Shown: positions 7,428 to 13,692 of the stretch, piece after piece
Position numbering within the stretch: position 1 is the stretch's first letter
How the letters are laid out: each line of letters starts with the position of its first letter
From: CAYJFX01 sp964370315
Lineage (GTDB): Bacteria; Spirochaetota; Spirochaetia; Treponematales; Treponemataceae
Reading direction: 5' to 3'
DNA length: 13,692 nt
NCBI GenBank assembly: GCA_964370315.1
Contig: CAYJIS010000052.1
Coordinates: 1 to 13,692, forward strand
The notes under the pieces: model-generated
Databases searched by the model: none
What the model saw: the letters and a program-made list of their open reading frames with translations, nothing else
Told to the model about the DNA's origin: nothing
Program-made: the position numbers and the translations under genes

Positions 7428-8789
7428 ATGAGTACAAATACTTCTATCCAAAATACTGTTCAAGATATAACACAAGGTATTATTTGGAAACAAATCTTAT
7501 CTCTTTTCTTTCCAATTTTACTAGGGATATTTTTTCAACAATTATATAATACTGTTGATGCAATAATAGTTGGCCGTTTTTTAGGAAAAGAAGCTCTTGC
7601 TGCCGTTGGTGGAGGTACAAGTACATTAATCAACTTGCTCGTTGGTTTTTTTGTTGGCTTAAGTTCTGGCGCCACTGTTATTGTGTCTCAATTTTATGGA
7701 GCACGAAACACGAGAGATATTCATTTCGCTGTACATACATCATTTGCCCTCGCTATAGCTGGAGGTATACTTCTTATGATTATAAGTTTTATAGCCACGC
7801 CTCTAGCCTTAAATCTCATAGGCACCCCACAAGAAATATATGATAAAGCTATTTTATATTTAAGAATATATTTTGCTGGTATTTTGCCCTTAATGATTTA
7901 CAATATAAGTTCTGGAATATTACGGGCAGTCGGAGACACAAAGAGACCTCTCTATTTTTTAATTGCAGGTATGATTACTAATATTATTTTGGACCTTCTT
8001 TTTATTGGAGTTTTTCGTTGGGGAATACAAGGCGCAGCTTATGCGACAGTTGCAGCTCAAACAGTTAGTATGATTTTAACTTGTATGTGCTTAACTAATA
8101 CTACCGATACATACAAGTTACATTTTAAAAGTATAGGTTTTTCACTGCCCATTTTAAAAAGCATGTTATTAATTGGATTCCCTGCAGGATTACAAGCAAT
8201 AATGTATTCTCTATCTAACATAATTATCCAAGCAAATATAAATGCATTGGGCACAAACATCATCGCTGCTTGGGCCGCTTTTGGAAGAGTTGATAGTTTT
8301 TACTGGATGATTTTGAACGCCTTTGGCATTGCTCTCACAACATTTGTTGGCCAAAATTATGGAGCAAAAAATTATGACAGAGTACTTAAAGGCACAAAAC
8401 AGTGTTTTTTTATTGCACTCGGTTTTGCTATACTAATTTCTATTCTATTATGGATTTTCGCAAAGCAAATTTTTTCTCTATTTATTAATGATACACAAGT
8501 TATACATGATGGGATTTATATGATTCGTTTTTTTGCACAGTTCTTTTTATTGTTTATACCAATTGAGCTCTTCGCAGGAGCTCTTAGAGGTGCCGGAAAA
8601 ACACTTGTCCCAACACTTATAAGTGCTATTTGTATTTGCTTTATTAGAATTGTATGGTTATCGGTCGTAGTACCATTAAACCAAAGCATACACTCTATTA
8701 TGATGTGTTATCCAATTACGTGGACTCTTGCAGCAATTGCAATGAGTTTTTATTATATTAGAAAAAAATGGCTGCCACAGCAAATATGA
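7428..8789 (+). CDS. MATE-family efflux transporter
   Basis: Multidrug and toxic compound extrusion transporters exchange Na+ or H+ for organic substrates across the inner membrane. The 453-aa length and about 12 hydrophobic helices in two six-helix halves fit the family. The N-terminal half has the MATE signature region FFPILLGIFFQQLYNTVDAI...GRFLGKEALAAVG, and VSQFYGARN follows at the helix 2-3 region. The second half has the matching FVGQNYGAKNYDRV and FAGALRGAGKT. The FQQLYNTVDAIIVG pattern places it nearer the MepA/DinF-like bacterial branch than NorM, but substrate cannot be read from sequence. The start has no Shine-Dalgarno and depends on the close promoter. The last codons overlap hflX by ATGA, so the two genes are probably co-transcribed. 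Confidence 0.93.
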   Translation: MSTNTSIQNTVQDITQGIIWKQILSLFFPILLGIFFQQLYNTVDAIIVGRFLGKEALAAVGGGTSTLINLLVGFFVGLSSGATVIVSQFYGARNTRDIHFAVHTSFALAIAGGILLMIISFIATPLALNLIGTPQEIYDKAILYLRIYFAGILPLMIYNISSGILRAVGDTKRPLYFLIAGMITNIILDLLFIGVFRWGIQGAAYATVAAQTVSMILTCMCLTNTTDTYKLHFKSIGFSLPILKSMLLIGFPAGLQAIMYSLSNIIIQANINALGTNIIAAWAAFGRVDSFYWMILNAFGIALTTFVGQNYGAKNYDRVLKGTKQCFFIALGFAILISILLWIFAKQIFSLFINDTQVIHDGIYMIRFFAQFFLLFIPIELFAGALRGAGKTLVPTLISAICICFIRIVWLSVVVPLNQSIHSIMMCYPITWTLAAIAMSFYYIRKKWLPQQI

Positions 8790-10051
8790 TTAATATTCAA
8801 GAAGAAGAAAACACAAAAATTCGCTGCCTCTTAGTGTACGACACTGAAGATAGTGAAGCAATGTATCATGCAAATGAATTACAAGGATTAACTGACACAT
8901 TAGGCTTACAAACAGTACATATTGAATATGTAAAAATAAAGAAGCCCTCACCTCGATATATATTGGGCTCAGGAAAGGCCGAAGAAATCTCTGCTTGGGC
9001 ACAAGAAACAGAAGCAGACTGCATAGTATTCGACTTTCAAATATCCCCAACTCAGCAAAGAAATTGGGAGCGATTAACCAACATTCCTGTATATGACAGA
9101 GAAGAAATAATACTTAGAATATTTGCTTCCAGAGCCCAAACGAAAGAAGCTGTGCTTCAAGTGGAACTTGCTCGCCTACAATATTCACTTCCGAGATTGG
9201 CCCATTCTTACGGAGATATGGCAAGACAACGAGGAGGAAACTATGGATCAAAAGGTAGTGGTGAAACACAATTAGAACTGGACAGAAGGTCGATTTTACA
9301 AAAGATTGCTTTGCTTAAAACACAATTAGTAAACGTATCAAAAGAACGTCACATACAGGGAAAACGAAGACATAAAACTGGGGCTTATACTTGTGCGATT
9401 GTAGGTTATACAAATGCAGGTAAATCAAGTTTGCTAAATGCTTTAACAGGGGCCACATCATTTGTTCAAGATGCTCTATTTGCAACTTTAGACCCAACTA
9501 CGAGAAAATTATCGGTAAATGGCTCAATAGAAATTATTTTAAGTGATACTGTTGGTTTTATCAGAAATCTTCCTCACACACTAGTAAACTCATTTCATTC
9601 AACACTTGAGGTTGCATCGCAAGCTGATTTAATTATCTTATTACTGGATGCAGCAGATAAAAACTTTGAAGAACAATGTAAGACAACAATGACTGTCCTT
9701 TCAGAAATTGGAGGAGAAAACATTAAAAAAATTACAGTGTTTAATAAAATTGACGCACTAGAAAACAATGCTTTCTTAAAAAACAGAGTGTTACGATATT
9801 GCAAAGAACACAGCGCGTTAATGGTTAGTGCAAAATCAAAAGATGGACTTACTGAACTAAAAGATAAAATAAAAACAGAACTTGTAGGGGAGCTCCTCAC
9901 GTACACTGTTCCAATCGAAGAATGCACCGTAGAACAAGTAATACGTAAACATGGTATTATTAAAGAAACAGAATGGCTAGAAACAGGTATACTAATAAAT
10001 GCTTGGCTTCCTATACATATACAAGAAGCCCTTAAAAAATACTTAGTTTAA
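8786..10051 (+). CDS. hflX: HflX, ribosome-associated GTPase
   Basis: HflX binds 50S/70S ribosomes and, in E. coli, splits stalled ribosomes under heat or antibiotic stress. The protein is 421 aa from ATG 8786, close to the 426 aa of E. coli. The N-terminal domain has YILGSGKAEEI (about 58-68) and the family stretch VYDREEIILRIFASRAQTKE followed by QVELARLQYSLPRL. The glycine-rich GSKGSGETQLELDRR (about 154-168) leads into a helical linker. GTPase motifs: G1 GYTNAGKSS (207-215), switch FATLDPTTR (232-240), G3 DTVGF (254-258), G4 NKID (320-323), G5 SAKS (348-351). I preferred 8786 over ATG 8768 because it forms an ATGA overlap with the MATE stop and better matches family length. Neither has a good ribosome binding site. 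Its 3' end overlaps the convergent DUF547 gene by 9 bp. Confidence 0.95.
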   Translation: MINIQEEENTKIRCLLVYDTEDSEAMYHANELQGLTDTLGLQTVHIEYVKIKKPSPRYILGSGKAEEISAWAQETEADCIVFDFQISPTQQRNWERLTNIPVYDREEIILRIFASRAQTKEAVLQVELARLQYSLPRLAHSYGDMARQRGGNYGSKGSGETQLELDRRSILQKIALLKTQLVNVSKERHIQGKRRHKTGAYTCAIVGYTNAGKSSLLNALTGATSFVQDALFATLDPTTRKLSVNGSIEIILSDTVGFIRNLPHTLVNSFHSTLEVASQADLIILLLDAADKNFEEQCKTTMTVLSEIGGENIKKITVFNKIDALENNAFLKNRVLRYCKEHSALMVSAKSKDGLTELKDKIKTELVGELLTYTVPIEECTVEQVIRKHGIIKETEWLETGILINAWLPIHIQEALKKYLV

Positions 10052-10768
10052 ATCATTTAGAGACCAATCATAATCTATCCAATCAATTTTTAGCCCTTCT
10101 AAATTTTGTCCAGAATATTTTTGTGCAAAATCACGAACTGAATCAAAATCTTCACCATACCACTTAAATATTGAAGATAAGTACACTTTTCCTTCCGATC
10201 GACGTAACACTAAACCTTTGCTATTTCTTAAATAAAACCGAGATTGCTTTTCTAATTGACTCTCTAATTTGCTTGCTGTGTATGCTTCGTTTAATAATGG
10301 CGGACAACCAATGGCGGCACACACTAATACCATATGTATCCGAGGCTCATCATAGTCAACTCTAATTATATCATGCTCTACATTATCAAGGGTAATTTTT
10401 TCACCAAACAAACTTACAACTTTTTGATCCCATGGTCCAGAAATAAAATTCCCTATGTCACGAATCGAATCCAAAGGATAATTATCAATGATGAGTTGTA
10501 ATGTAGCAGCATTGTATAAATTTATCAAAAAGGCAAGTTGTGCATTTTCTTGCCACGTATTAAACTCTCGTTCGCTTACTCTCGAAAGTTGTTGTAAATA
10601 ATTATCAAGTGAAGATCTATTTGCCTTTAATTGTCCATAATCCACAAGCCCATTTTTTACATACGTTTTTAGAATTTCATCATACGATGAATGAAGAGAG
10701 TCACTTTGAGAAATTAAACTTGTTGATACAAGTAAAACAAAAGCTATGCAAAGAATAATTTTTTTCAT
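10043..10768 (-). CDS. DUF547-domain exported protein
   Basis: This protein of unknown function has 241 aa. A signal peptide covers residues 1-20 (MKKIILCIAFVLL... with cleavage probably after LIS). The DUF547 family pattern is clear throughout: FLINLYNAATLQLIIDNYP (about 80-98), SIRDIG (101-106), PWDQKVVSLFGEKITLDNVEH (112-132), PRIHMVLVCAAIGCPPL (142-158), and YLSSIFKWYGEDF near the C-terminus (196-208). The paired cysteines of CAAIGC (150 and 154) and His145 are typical of the family. Function is not established, though some members are envelope proteins. AAGGAG about 8 nt upstream supports the start, and a TTTACA-17-TATACT promoter lies in the 53-bp gap to the upstream operon. Its last codons overlap hflX. 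Confidence 0.9.
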   Translation of the reverse strand: MKKIILCIAFVLLVSTSLISQSDSLHSSYDEILKTYVKNGLVDYGQLKANRSSLDNYLQQLSRVSEREFNTWQENAQLAFLINLYNAATLQLIIDNYPLDSIRDIGNFISGPWDQKVVSLFGEKITLDNVEHDIIRVDYDEPRIHMVLVCAAIGCPPLLNEAYTASKLESQLEKQSRFYLRNSKGLVLRRSEGKVYLSSIFKWYGEDFDSVRDFAQKYSGQNLEGLKIDWIDYDWSLNDLN

Positions 10769-10787
10769 GTATAAACTCCTTACCTAA

Positions 10788-10816
10788 AGTATAAGGCATG
10801 AATGCGTATTTGTAAA
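10788..10816 (-). promoter_or_regulatory. Predicted promoter of the DUF547 gene
   Basis: TTTACA (10816-10811, minus strand) is followed after about 17 nt by TATACT, ending at about 10788-10789. The start would give a short leader of about 15-20 nt containing the AAGGAG site. It lies in the short gap after the three-gene operon. No terminator hairpin of note is visible in the same gap, so read-through from that operon may add to expression. Coordinates may be off by one base. Confidence 0.5.
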
Positions 10817-10821
10817 CACAA

Positions 10822-11421
10822 TTATTCGATTACGTAGTCAATTTGAATATTTGATACTCGAACCTCTTGTCCAGCCATTTTAGCATTATCCGCATTACTC
10901 CAATCAGGCTGACCTTTTTCAAATACAACACGCATTTTAGTAAGCTCGTTACTTGAAAAAATAATATCAATAGTATGAGTACCTGTACTAAGCTCTATGT
11001 ATGGTTGTTTTACTGCATTTTCTCCATTTAGTTTGATTACCGCTATACCACCTGCATCTGATAGTGTGAAAGTATTACTAGTATTGGTTATAGGAACGAG
11101 ATAAAGTCTTACCCTATCCCCTCCTGCATCACTATTGTTACTAGAAGCACTACCAACTACGACGGTAGCCGTTATTCTATAGTCAATTTCTGGATAAATA
11201 GTAATGATATCAGAATAAAGCCAACCAGAAGAAGCTTGGACGTCGCCTGTTCCACCTACACTACCATCATCACTTGGATTTGTGGTAGCACTATTGAGAA
11301 AAATTGCTGTACCACTTTCTGTTTTTGTTATTACTTCAGATGATTCTTTAGTTCCACCAGCAAACAAAATGGTTGAGAATATTGTAAGTATAATAATTAT
11401 TACTATTTTTTTTTGTTTCAT
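10822..11421 (-). CDS. Exported beta-rich protein, unrecognised
   Basis: This is a secreted protein of 199 aa with no identified family. The ATG at 11421 is preferred over 11439 because GGGAAG (11433-11428) lies 6 nt upstream and the upstream gene's stop falls in that spacer. The signal peptide MKQKKIVIIIILTIFSTILF is followed by AGGTKES, a signal peptidase I-type end common in treponemal exported proteins; there is no lipobox cysteine. The mature part alternates short beta-strand segments with Ser/Thr/Asn/Gly-rich loops (GWLYSDIITIYPEIDYRITATVVV, YIELSTGTHTIDIIFSS), suggesting a single beta-sandwich. A carbohydrate-binding-like jelly roll is possible but unproven. A run of nine A residues (11406-11414) lies in codons 3-6. 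It is the third gene of the operon. Confidence 0.75.
   Translation of the reverse strand: MKQKKIVIIIILTIFSTILFAGGTKESSEVITKTESGTAIFLNSATTNPSDDGSVGGTGDVQASSGWLYSDIITIYPEIDYRITATVVVGSASSNNSDAGGDRVRLYLVPITNTSNTFTLSDAGGIAVIKLNGENAVKQPYIELSTGTHTIDIIFSSNELTKMRVVFEKGQPDWSNADNAKMAGQEVRVSNIQIDYVIE
11406..11414. repeat. A9 homopolymer at the start of an exported-protein gene
   Basis: Nine T on the plus strand, read as CAA AAA AAA ATA in codons 3-6 of the gene starting at 11421. Long A runs early in a gene are candidate sites for replication or RNA-polymerase slippage. Confidence 0.85.
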
Positions 11422-11422
11422 T

Positions 11423-12592
11423 TTAATCTTCCCATTCATATGTGGGGCTTGTTACATCCTGCCCCGAATTAGTTTTATGATCTTTTTTTACACGTTTATT
11501 TCCCTTTTCAAGCTGACTATATTGCATTCGCCATGACCAAGGACTTGCATTACCGCTGGTAGAAAACGAGTTACTAAAACTAGGTAATACGTTAGTTGGA
11601 TAATTTCGAACAGTTTTAACTGTGATGTATAGCGGACCATTTAATCCTTGGTAGTAATTGTTTTTATCATTTATTTCAAAAACATACGTATTTTCAGTAA
11701 CTTTAATTTTACTCTTTTCTTCAGCATAATTAATAGTAAACGAAAATGTTCCACCAGTAGATTCTGTTTGATGCAACTCAACGCCACCTTCAGTACTACT
11801 TTTTGCCAAACTAATTGTTAAAGGAAAATCAGGTGTTACATTAGACAGGCTAATTTGAACATCTTGGCTTATTCTATTTGCAGGAATGAGTAAATCATTT
11901 GTGTGTGTTGCAGTAAATCCATTTGAAGTAAAATTTGTTATCTCAATAGTATTATCTATATCTATTGATTCTACAGCTTTAAAATATAGAAAAGGTGTTG
12001 TTTTTTCATTGCTTACGTTTAAATACAAGGTATAGAATTGAGTACTTTTACTTTCATCATACACAGATTTTGCAAACTCAAAAGTAAAGGTAATATATCC
12101 TAGTTGAGGAGTTTGAGATGTGTTTAAGTCAATTATTATCGTAGAAGCACTTGGATCAAAAGATGTAATTCCTGTATTTGCTTCAAACACCATTTCACCA
12201 TAACGATCAAATTGAATCTTCTCTACAAGGTTTTTACTTGTTGCGGTTAAACTCGTATATTCTGCACTAACCTTTACATTGGAATAATCACCAGTGACCA
12301 AGCCATCGACATTTAAAAACATAGTAAGCGTTGTTTTACTATCATTAATATTAGAAATTTTCAAGTGGTTCGTACTACCATGTTCTTCTAATAAAGTTGT
12401 AGCCGTACATTCAGTAATATTAAAATTAGCAGTAAAAACGTTTACTCCAGTTGACTCATCTAAAGTTGGTATATCAAACGCAGCAACACCTCTAAAATCA
12501 TTTTCGCTAATAGTAAAGCCACTGTCACATGAGAAAATAATACTTGCAAATGAAATAATACATATATGTATAAAAACAATGTTTCTTTTCAT
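11423..12592 (-). CDS. Lipoprotein with beta-sandwich repeats, unrecognised
   Basis: This 389-aa protein is predicted to be lipidated: the signal MKRNIVFIHICIISFASIIF ends in IFSC with Cys22 followed by DSG. The mature region is rich in Thr, Ser, Asn and alternating hydrophobic residues, consistent with two or three Ig-like or fibronectin-like beta domains (for example LKISNINDSKTTLTMFLNVD and GYITFTFEFAKS). The C-terminus switches to a polar, basic tail (LEKGNKRVKKDHKTNSGQD) and ends EWED. I recognise no family. AGGAG (12603-12599) lies 6 nt upstream of the ATG and overlaps the upstream stop TAG. The gene is separated by one base from the start of the next, so the three products are probably made together. 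An adhesive or structural surface role is a guess from composition. Confidence 0.75.
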   Translation of the reverse strand: MKRNIVFIHICIISFASIIFSCDSGFTISENDFRGVAAFDIPTLDESTGVNVFTANFNITECTATTLLEEHGSTNHLKISNINDSKTTLTMFLNVDGLVTGDYSNVKVSAEYTSLTATSKNLVEKIQFDRYGEMVFEANTGITSFDPSASTIIIDLNTSQTPQLGYITFTFEFAKSVYDESKSTQFYTLYLNVSNEKTTPFLYFKAVESIDIDNTIEITNFTSNGFTATHTNDLLIPANRISQDVQISLSNVTPDFPLTISLAKSSTEGGVELHQTESTGGTFSFTINYAEEKSKIKVTENTYVFEINDKNNYYQGLNGPLYITVKTVRNYPTNVLPSFSNSFSTSGNASPWSWRMQYSQLEKGNKRVKKDHKTNSGQDVTSPTYEWED

Positions 12593-12598
12593 TTTTAA

Positions 12599-12604
12599 CT
12601 CCTA
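12599..12604 (-). promoter_or_regulatory. Shine-Dalgarno overlapping upstream stop codon
   Basis: TAGGAG on the minus strand is both the TAG stop (12604-12602) of the large beta-rich gene and the AGGAG Shine-Dalgarno (12603-12599) of the lipoprotein gene, 6 nt before its ATG. This arrangement favours coupled translation of the two products. Confidence 0.6.
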
Positions 12605-13692
12605 CTGCCACGAATCACGACGGACTGTTAGCTTTAATTCTTTTAGCGAATGCACAACATCATAACCAGTCTTTGGATATACAATGTACAATGTAATAAT
12701 GGCTTCTTCTTCCCAAGGCACACTTTCCAAACTTATCGCTAATGGAAGACTTTCCGTACCATATGCCCCCCCACGAAGCGCTAAATGTGAATTATCAATC
12801 TTAACACTTTTTAACATGTAACTAGATTCGTAAACAGATGTTATTGTTATGGGCTGAGCATCCTCACTTAAATTATATAAGTGTAAATCTAAATGTAAAT
12901 CTTTAGACATTAACATACTTTCTTCGCTCGTATCAGTATACGTTACACTATAATTAGAACTAGCTCCCGATACACTTATCTCTGGAGCTTGAGATGCACT
13001 GTCTATTGAAAAAACTGGTACTAGAATCGAGCCTGATTCAGTTTTTGATTCTTGAGACCATTCTAATTCATAGCAAACTTCTAAGTCTCCATCTCCAGTT
13101 GAAATAGTAATGATATAGTCTTTTTTTTCTCCTGAACGTAGTGAAAAGCCACTTCCATCCTCCCATGCATATGTATCACGATTAAATAATAACGTTTTAG
13201 GTATTCCACCTTCTTGACGCAATAATCTTATTGTTGTCTCAGGTACGCCTATACCAAATAGTGTTTGAGCTTGCCTCGTAATACCGATATCAAGCTCTAG
13301 ATTTAAAGGTTTTTCACTTAATGCAAAAGAAGCACTGTGTAAGGCATTATTGAAATTTTTTGTTACATTTAGATCTAAGTTTTGTCCATTTCCTGCAACA
13401 ATAATAGTAGCTTCATTAGGTGCATCTGCATCAGAACCTTCATATAACGACATGCCAATTTTATAATCAAATATTGAATTTAATGTAATTTCGCCAATAA
13501 AAGGAATATCAAAAATTGTTTTGAGATTAACATTTTTGAAATATTTAGTGCGCACATTTAGTGTTCCTGAAACTGGGTACCCTTTTTGATCTTCAACATA
13601 GGCATCTATAGTTTTTTCATTTTCAATTGCGTACGGTGACAAACCAGTAAGAGGAGGAGCGGATGCTTTTGCAGAGTCAAATGACTGTAATA
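12602..13692 (-). CDS. Large beta-rich protein, 5' end off window, unrecognised
   Basis: This is the C-terminal 363 codons of a gene that continues past the right edge. The frame is open from 13692 through LQSFDSAKASAPPLTGLSPYA, so the TTG at 13642 is not the start. The visible part is rich in beta-strand-like stretches: a first section (to about 13300) with TLNVRTKYFKNVNLKTIFDI, a second with ISTGDGDLEVCYELEW, and a third with DLHLDLHLYNLSEDAQPI. There is one visible cysteine. No domain is recognised; repeated Ig-like modules are plausible. A G7 run (minus strand, 12766-12772) encodes Gly-Gly inside RGGAYG near the C-terminus. The stop TAG overlaps the Shine-Dalgarno of the next gene. The N-terminus, signal sequence and promoter are outside the window. 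Confidence 0.72.
   Translation of the reverse strand, partial: LQSFDSAKASAPPLTGLSPYAIENEKTIDAYVEDQKGYPVSGTLNVRTKYFKNVNLKTIFDIPFIGEITLNSIFDYKIGMSLYEGSDADAPNEATIIVAGNGQNLDLNVTKNFNNALHSASFALSEKPLNLELDIGITRQAQTLFGIGVPETTIRLLRQEGGIPKTLLFNRDTYAWEDGSGFSLRSGEKKDYIITISTGDGDLEVCYELEWSQESKTESGSILVPVFSIDSASQAPEISVSGASSNYSVTYTDTSEESMLMSKDLHLDLHLYNLSEDAQPITITSVYESSYMLKSVKIDNSHLALRGGAYGTESLPLAISLESVPWEEEAIITLYIVYPKTGYDVVHSLKELKLTVRRDSWQ
12766..12772. repeat. G7 homopolymer (coding strand) in beta-rich gene
   Basis: Seven C on the plus strand, read as CGT GGG GGG GCA in the coding frame (Arg-Gly-Gly-Ala). Such a run is unusual in this AT-rich window. A gain or loss of one base would shift the frame roughly 55 codons before the stop. 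Confidence 0.9.

Noticed and set aside
9595..9927. 110-codon minus-strand open frame inside hflX
   Set aside because: It is fully antisense to the conserved GTPase motifs, with Ser/Phe-rich composition typical of reverse-strand reading.
12294..12665. 123-codon plus-strand open frame opposite the two right-hand operon genes
   Set aside because: It crosses two real minus-strand genes and their junction, has no promoter or SD, and shows no family likeness.
13640..13692. Start of the right-edge gene at TTG 13642
   Set aside because: The frame stays open upstream to the window edge with protein-like content, and no Shine-Dalgarno precedes that TTG. The gene is cut by the edge instead.

Overview
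This AT-rich window most likely comes from a host-associated or anaerobic spirochaete of the Treponema type. The evidence is a high density of lipoproteins with the relaxed spirochaetal lipobox, a TPR-lipoprotein / lytic transglycosylase / OmpA-like operon of a kind I recall from treponemes (the Tp0624-type OmpA protein), and an OmpA domain lacking the aspartate that normally contacts diaminopimelate, which fits ornithine-containing spirochaetal peptidoglycan. The assignment is inference from protein sequence only. No rRNA, tRNA, mobile element or CRISPR array was found.

Layout. Positions 1-376 (minus) hold the start of yajC with its own extended -10 promoter; secD/secF may follow beyond the left edge. 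Positions 519-2819 (minus) are a two-gene unit, a six-helix membrane protein followed with no gap by a TPR lipoprotein. Positions 2820-2883 are a compact divergent promoter region: the two promoters share one -35 sequence and both -10 boxes sit at the distance expected for leaderless mRNAs. Positions 2884-6585 (plus) are an envelope operon: TPR-like lipoprotein, MltD-like transglycosylase with LysM, and OmpA-like protein. A hairpin separates it from a convergent lipoprotein gene (6615-7295, minus). Positions 7428-10051 (plus) are a MATE-family transporter and the GTPase hflX, joined by an ATGA overlap. hflX converges on, and overlaps by 9 bp, a DUF547 gene (10043-10768, minus). Positions 10822-13692 (minus) are three tightly packed genes for exported beta-rich proteins that I do not recognise; the first is cut by the right edge.

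How it works together. Most genes concern the cell envelope: protein export (YajC), peptidoglycan cleavage and binding (MltD-like, OmpA-like), lipoprotein scaffolds (two TPR proteins) and an unrecognised exported-protein operon. Translation starts fall into three classes: genes with a clear Shine-Dalgarno, genes coupled by stop/start contact, and SD-poor genes whose -10 box lies about 6-8 nt before the start codon. No gene here amounts to a new defence or mobile system. The most interesting items are the divergent leaderless promoter pair, the altered OmpA pocket, the orphan exported operon and its G7 tract.
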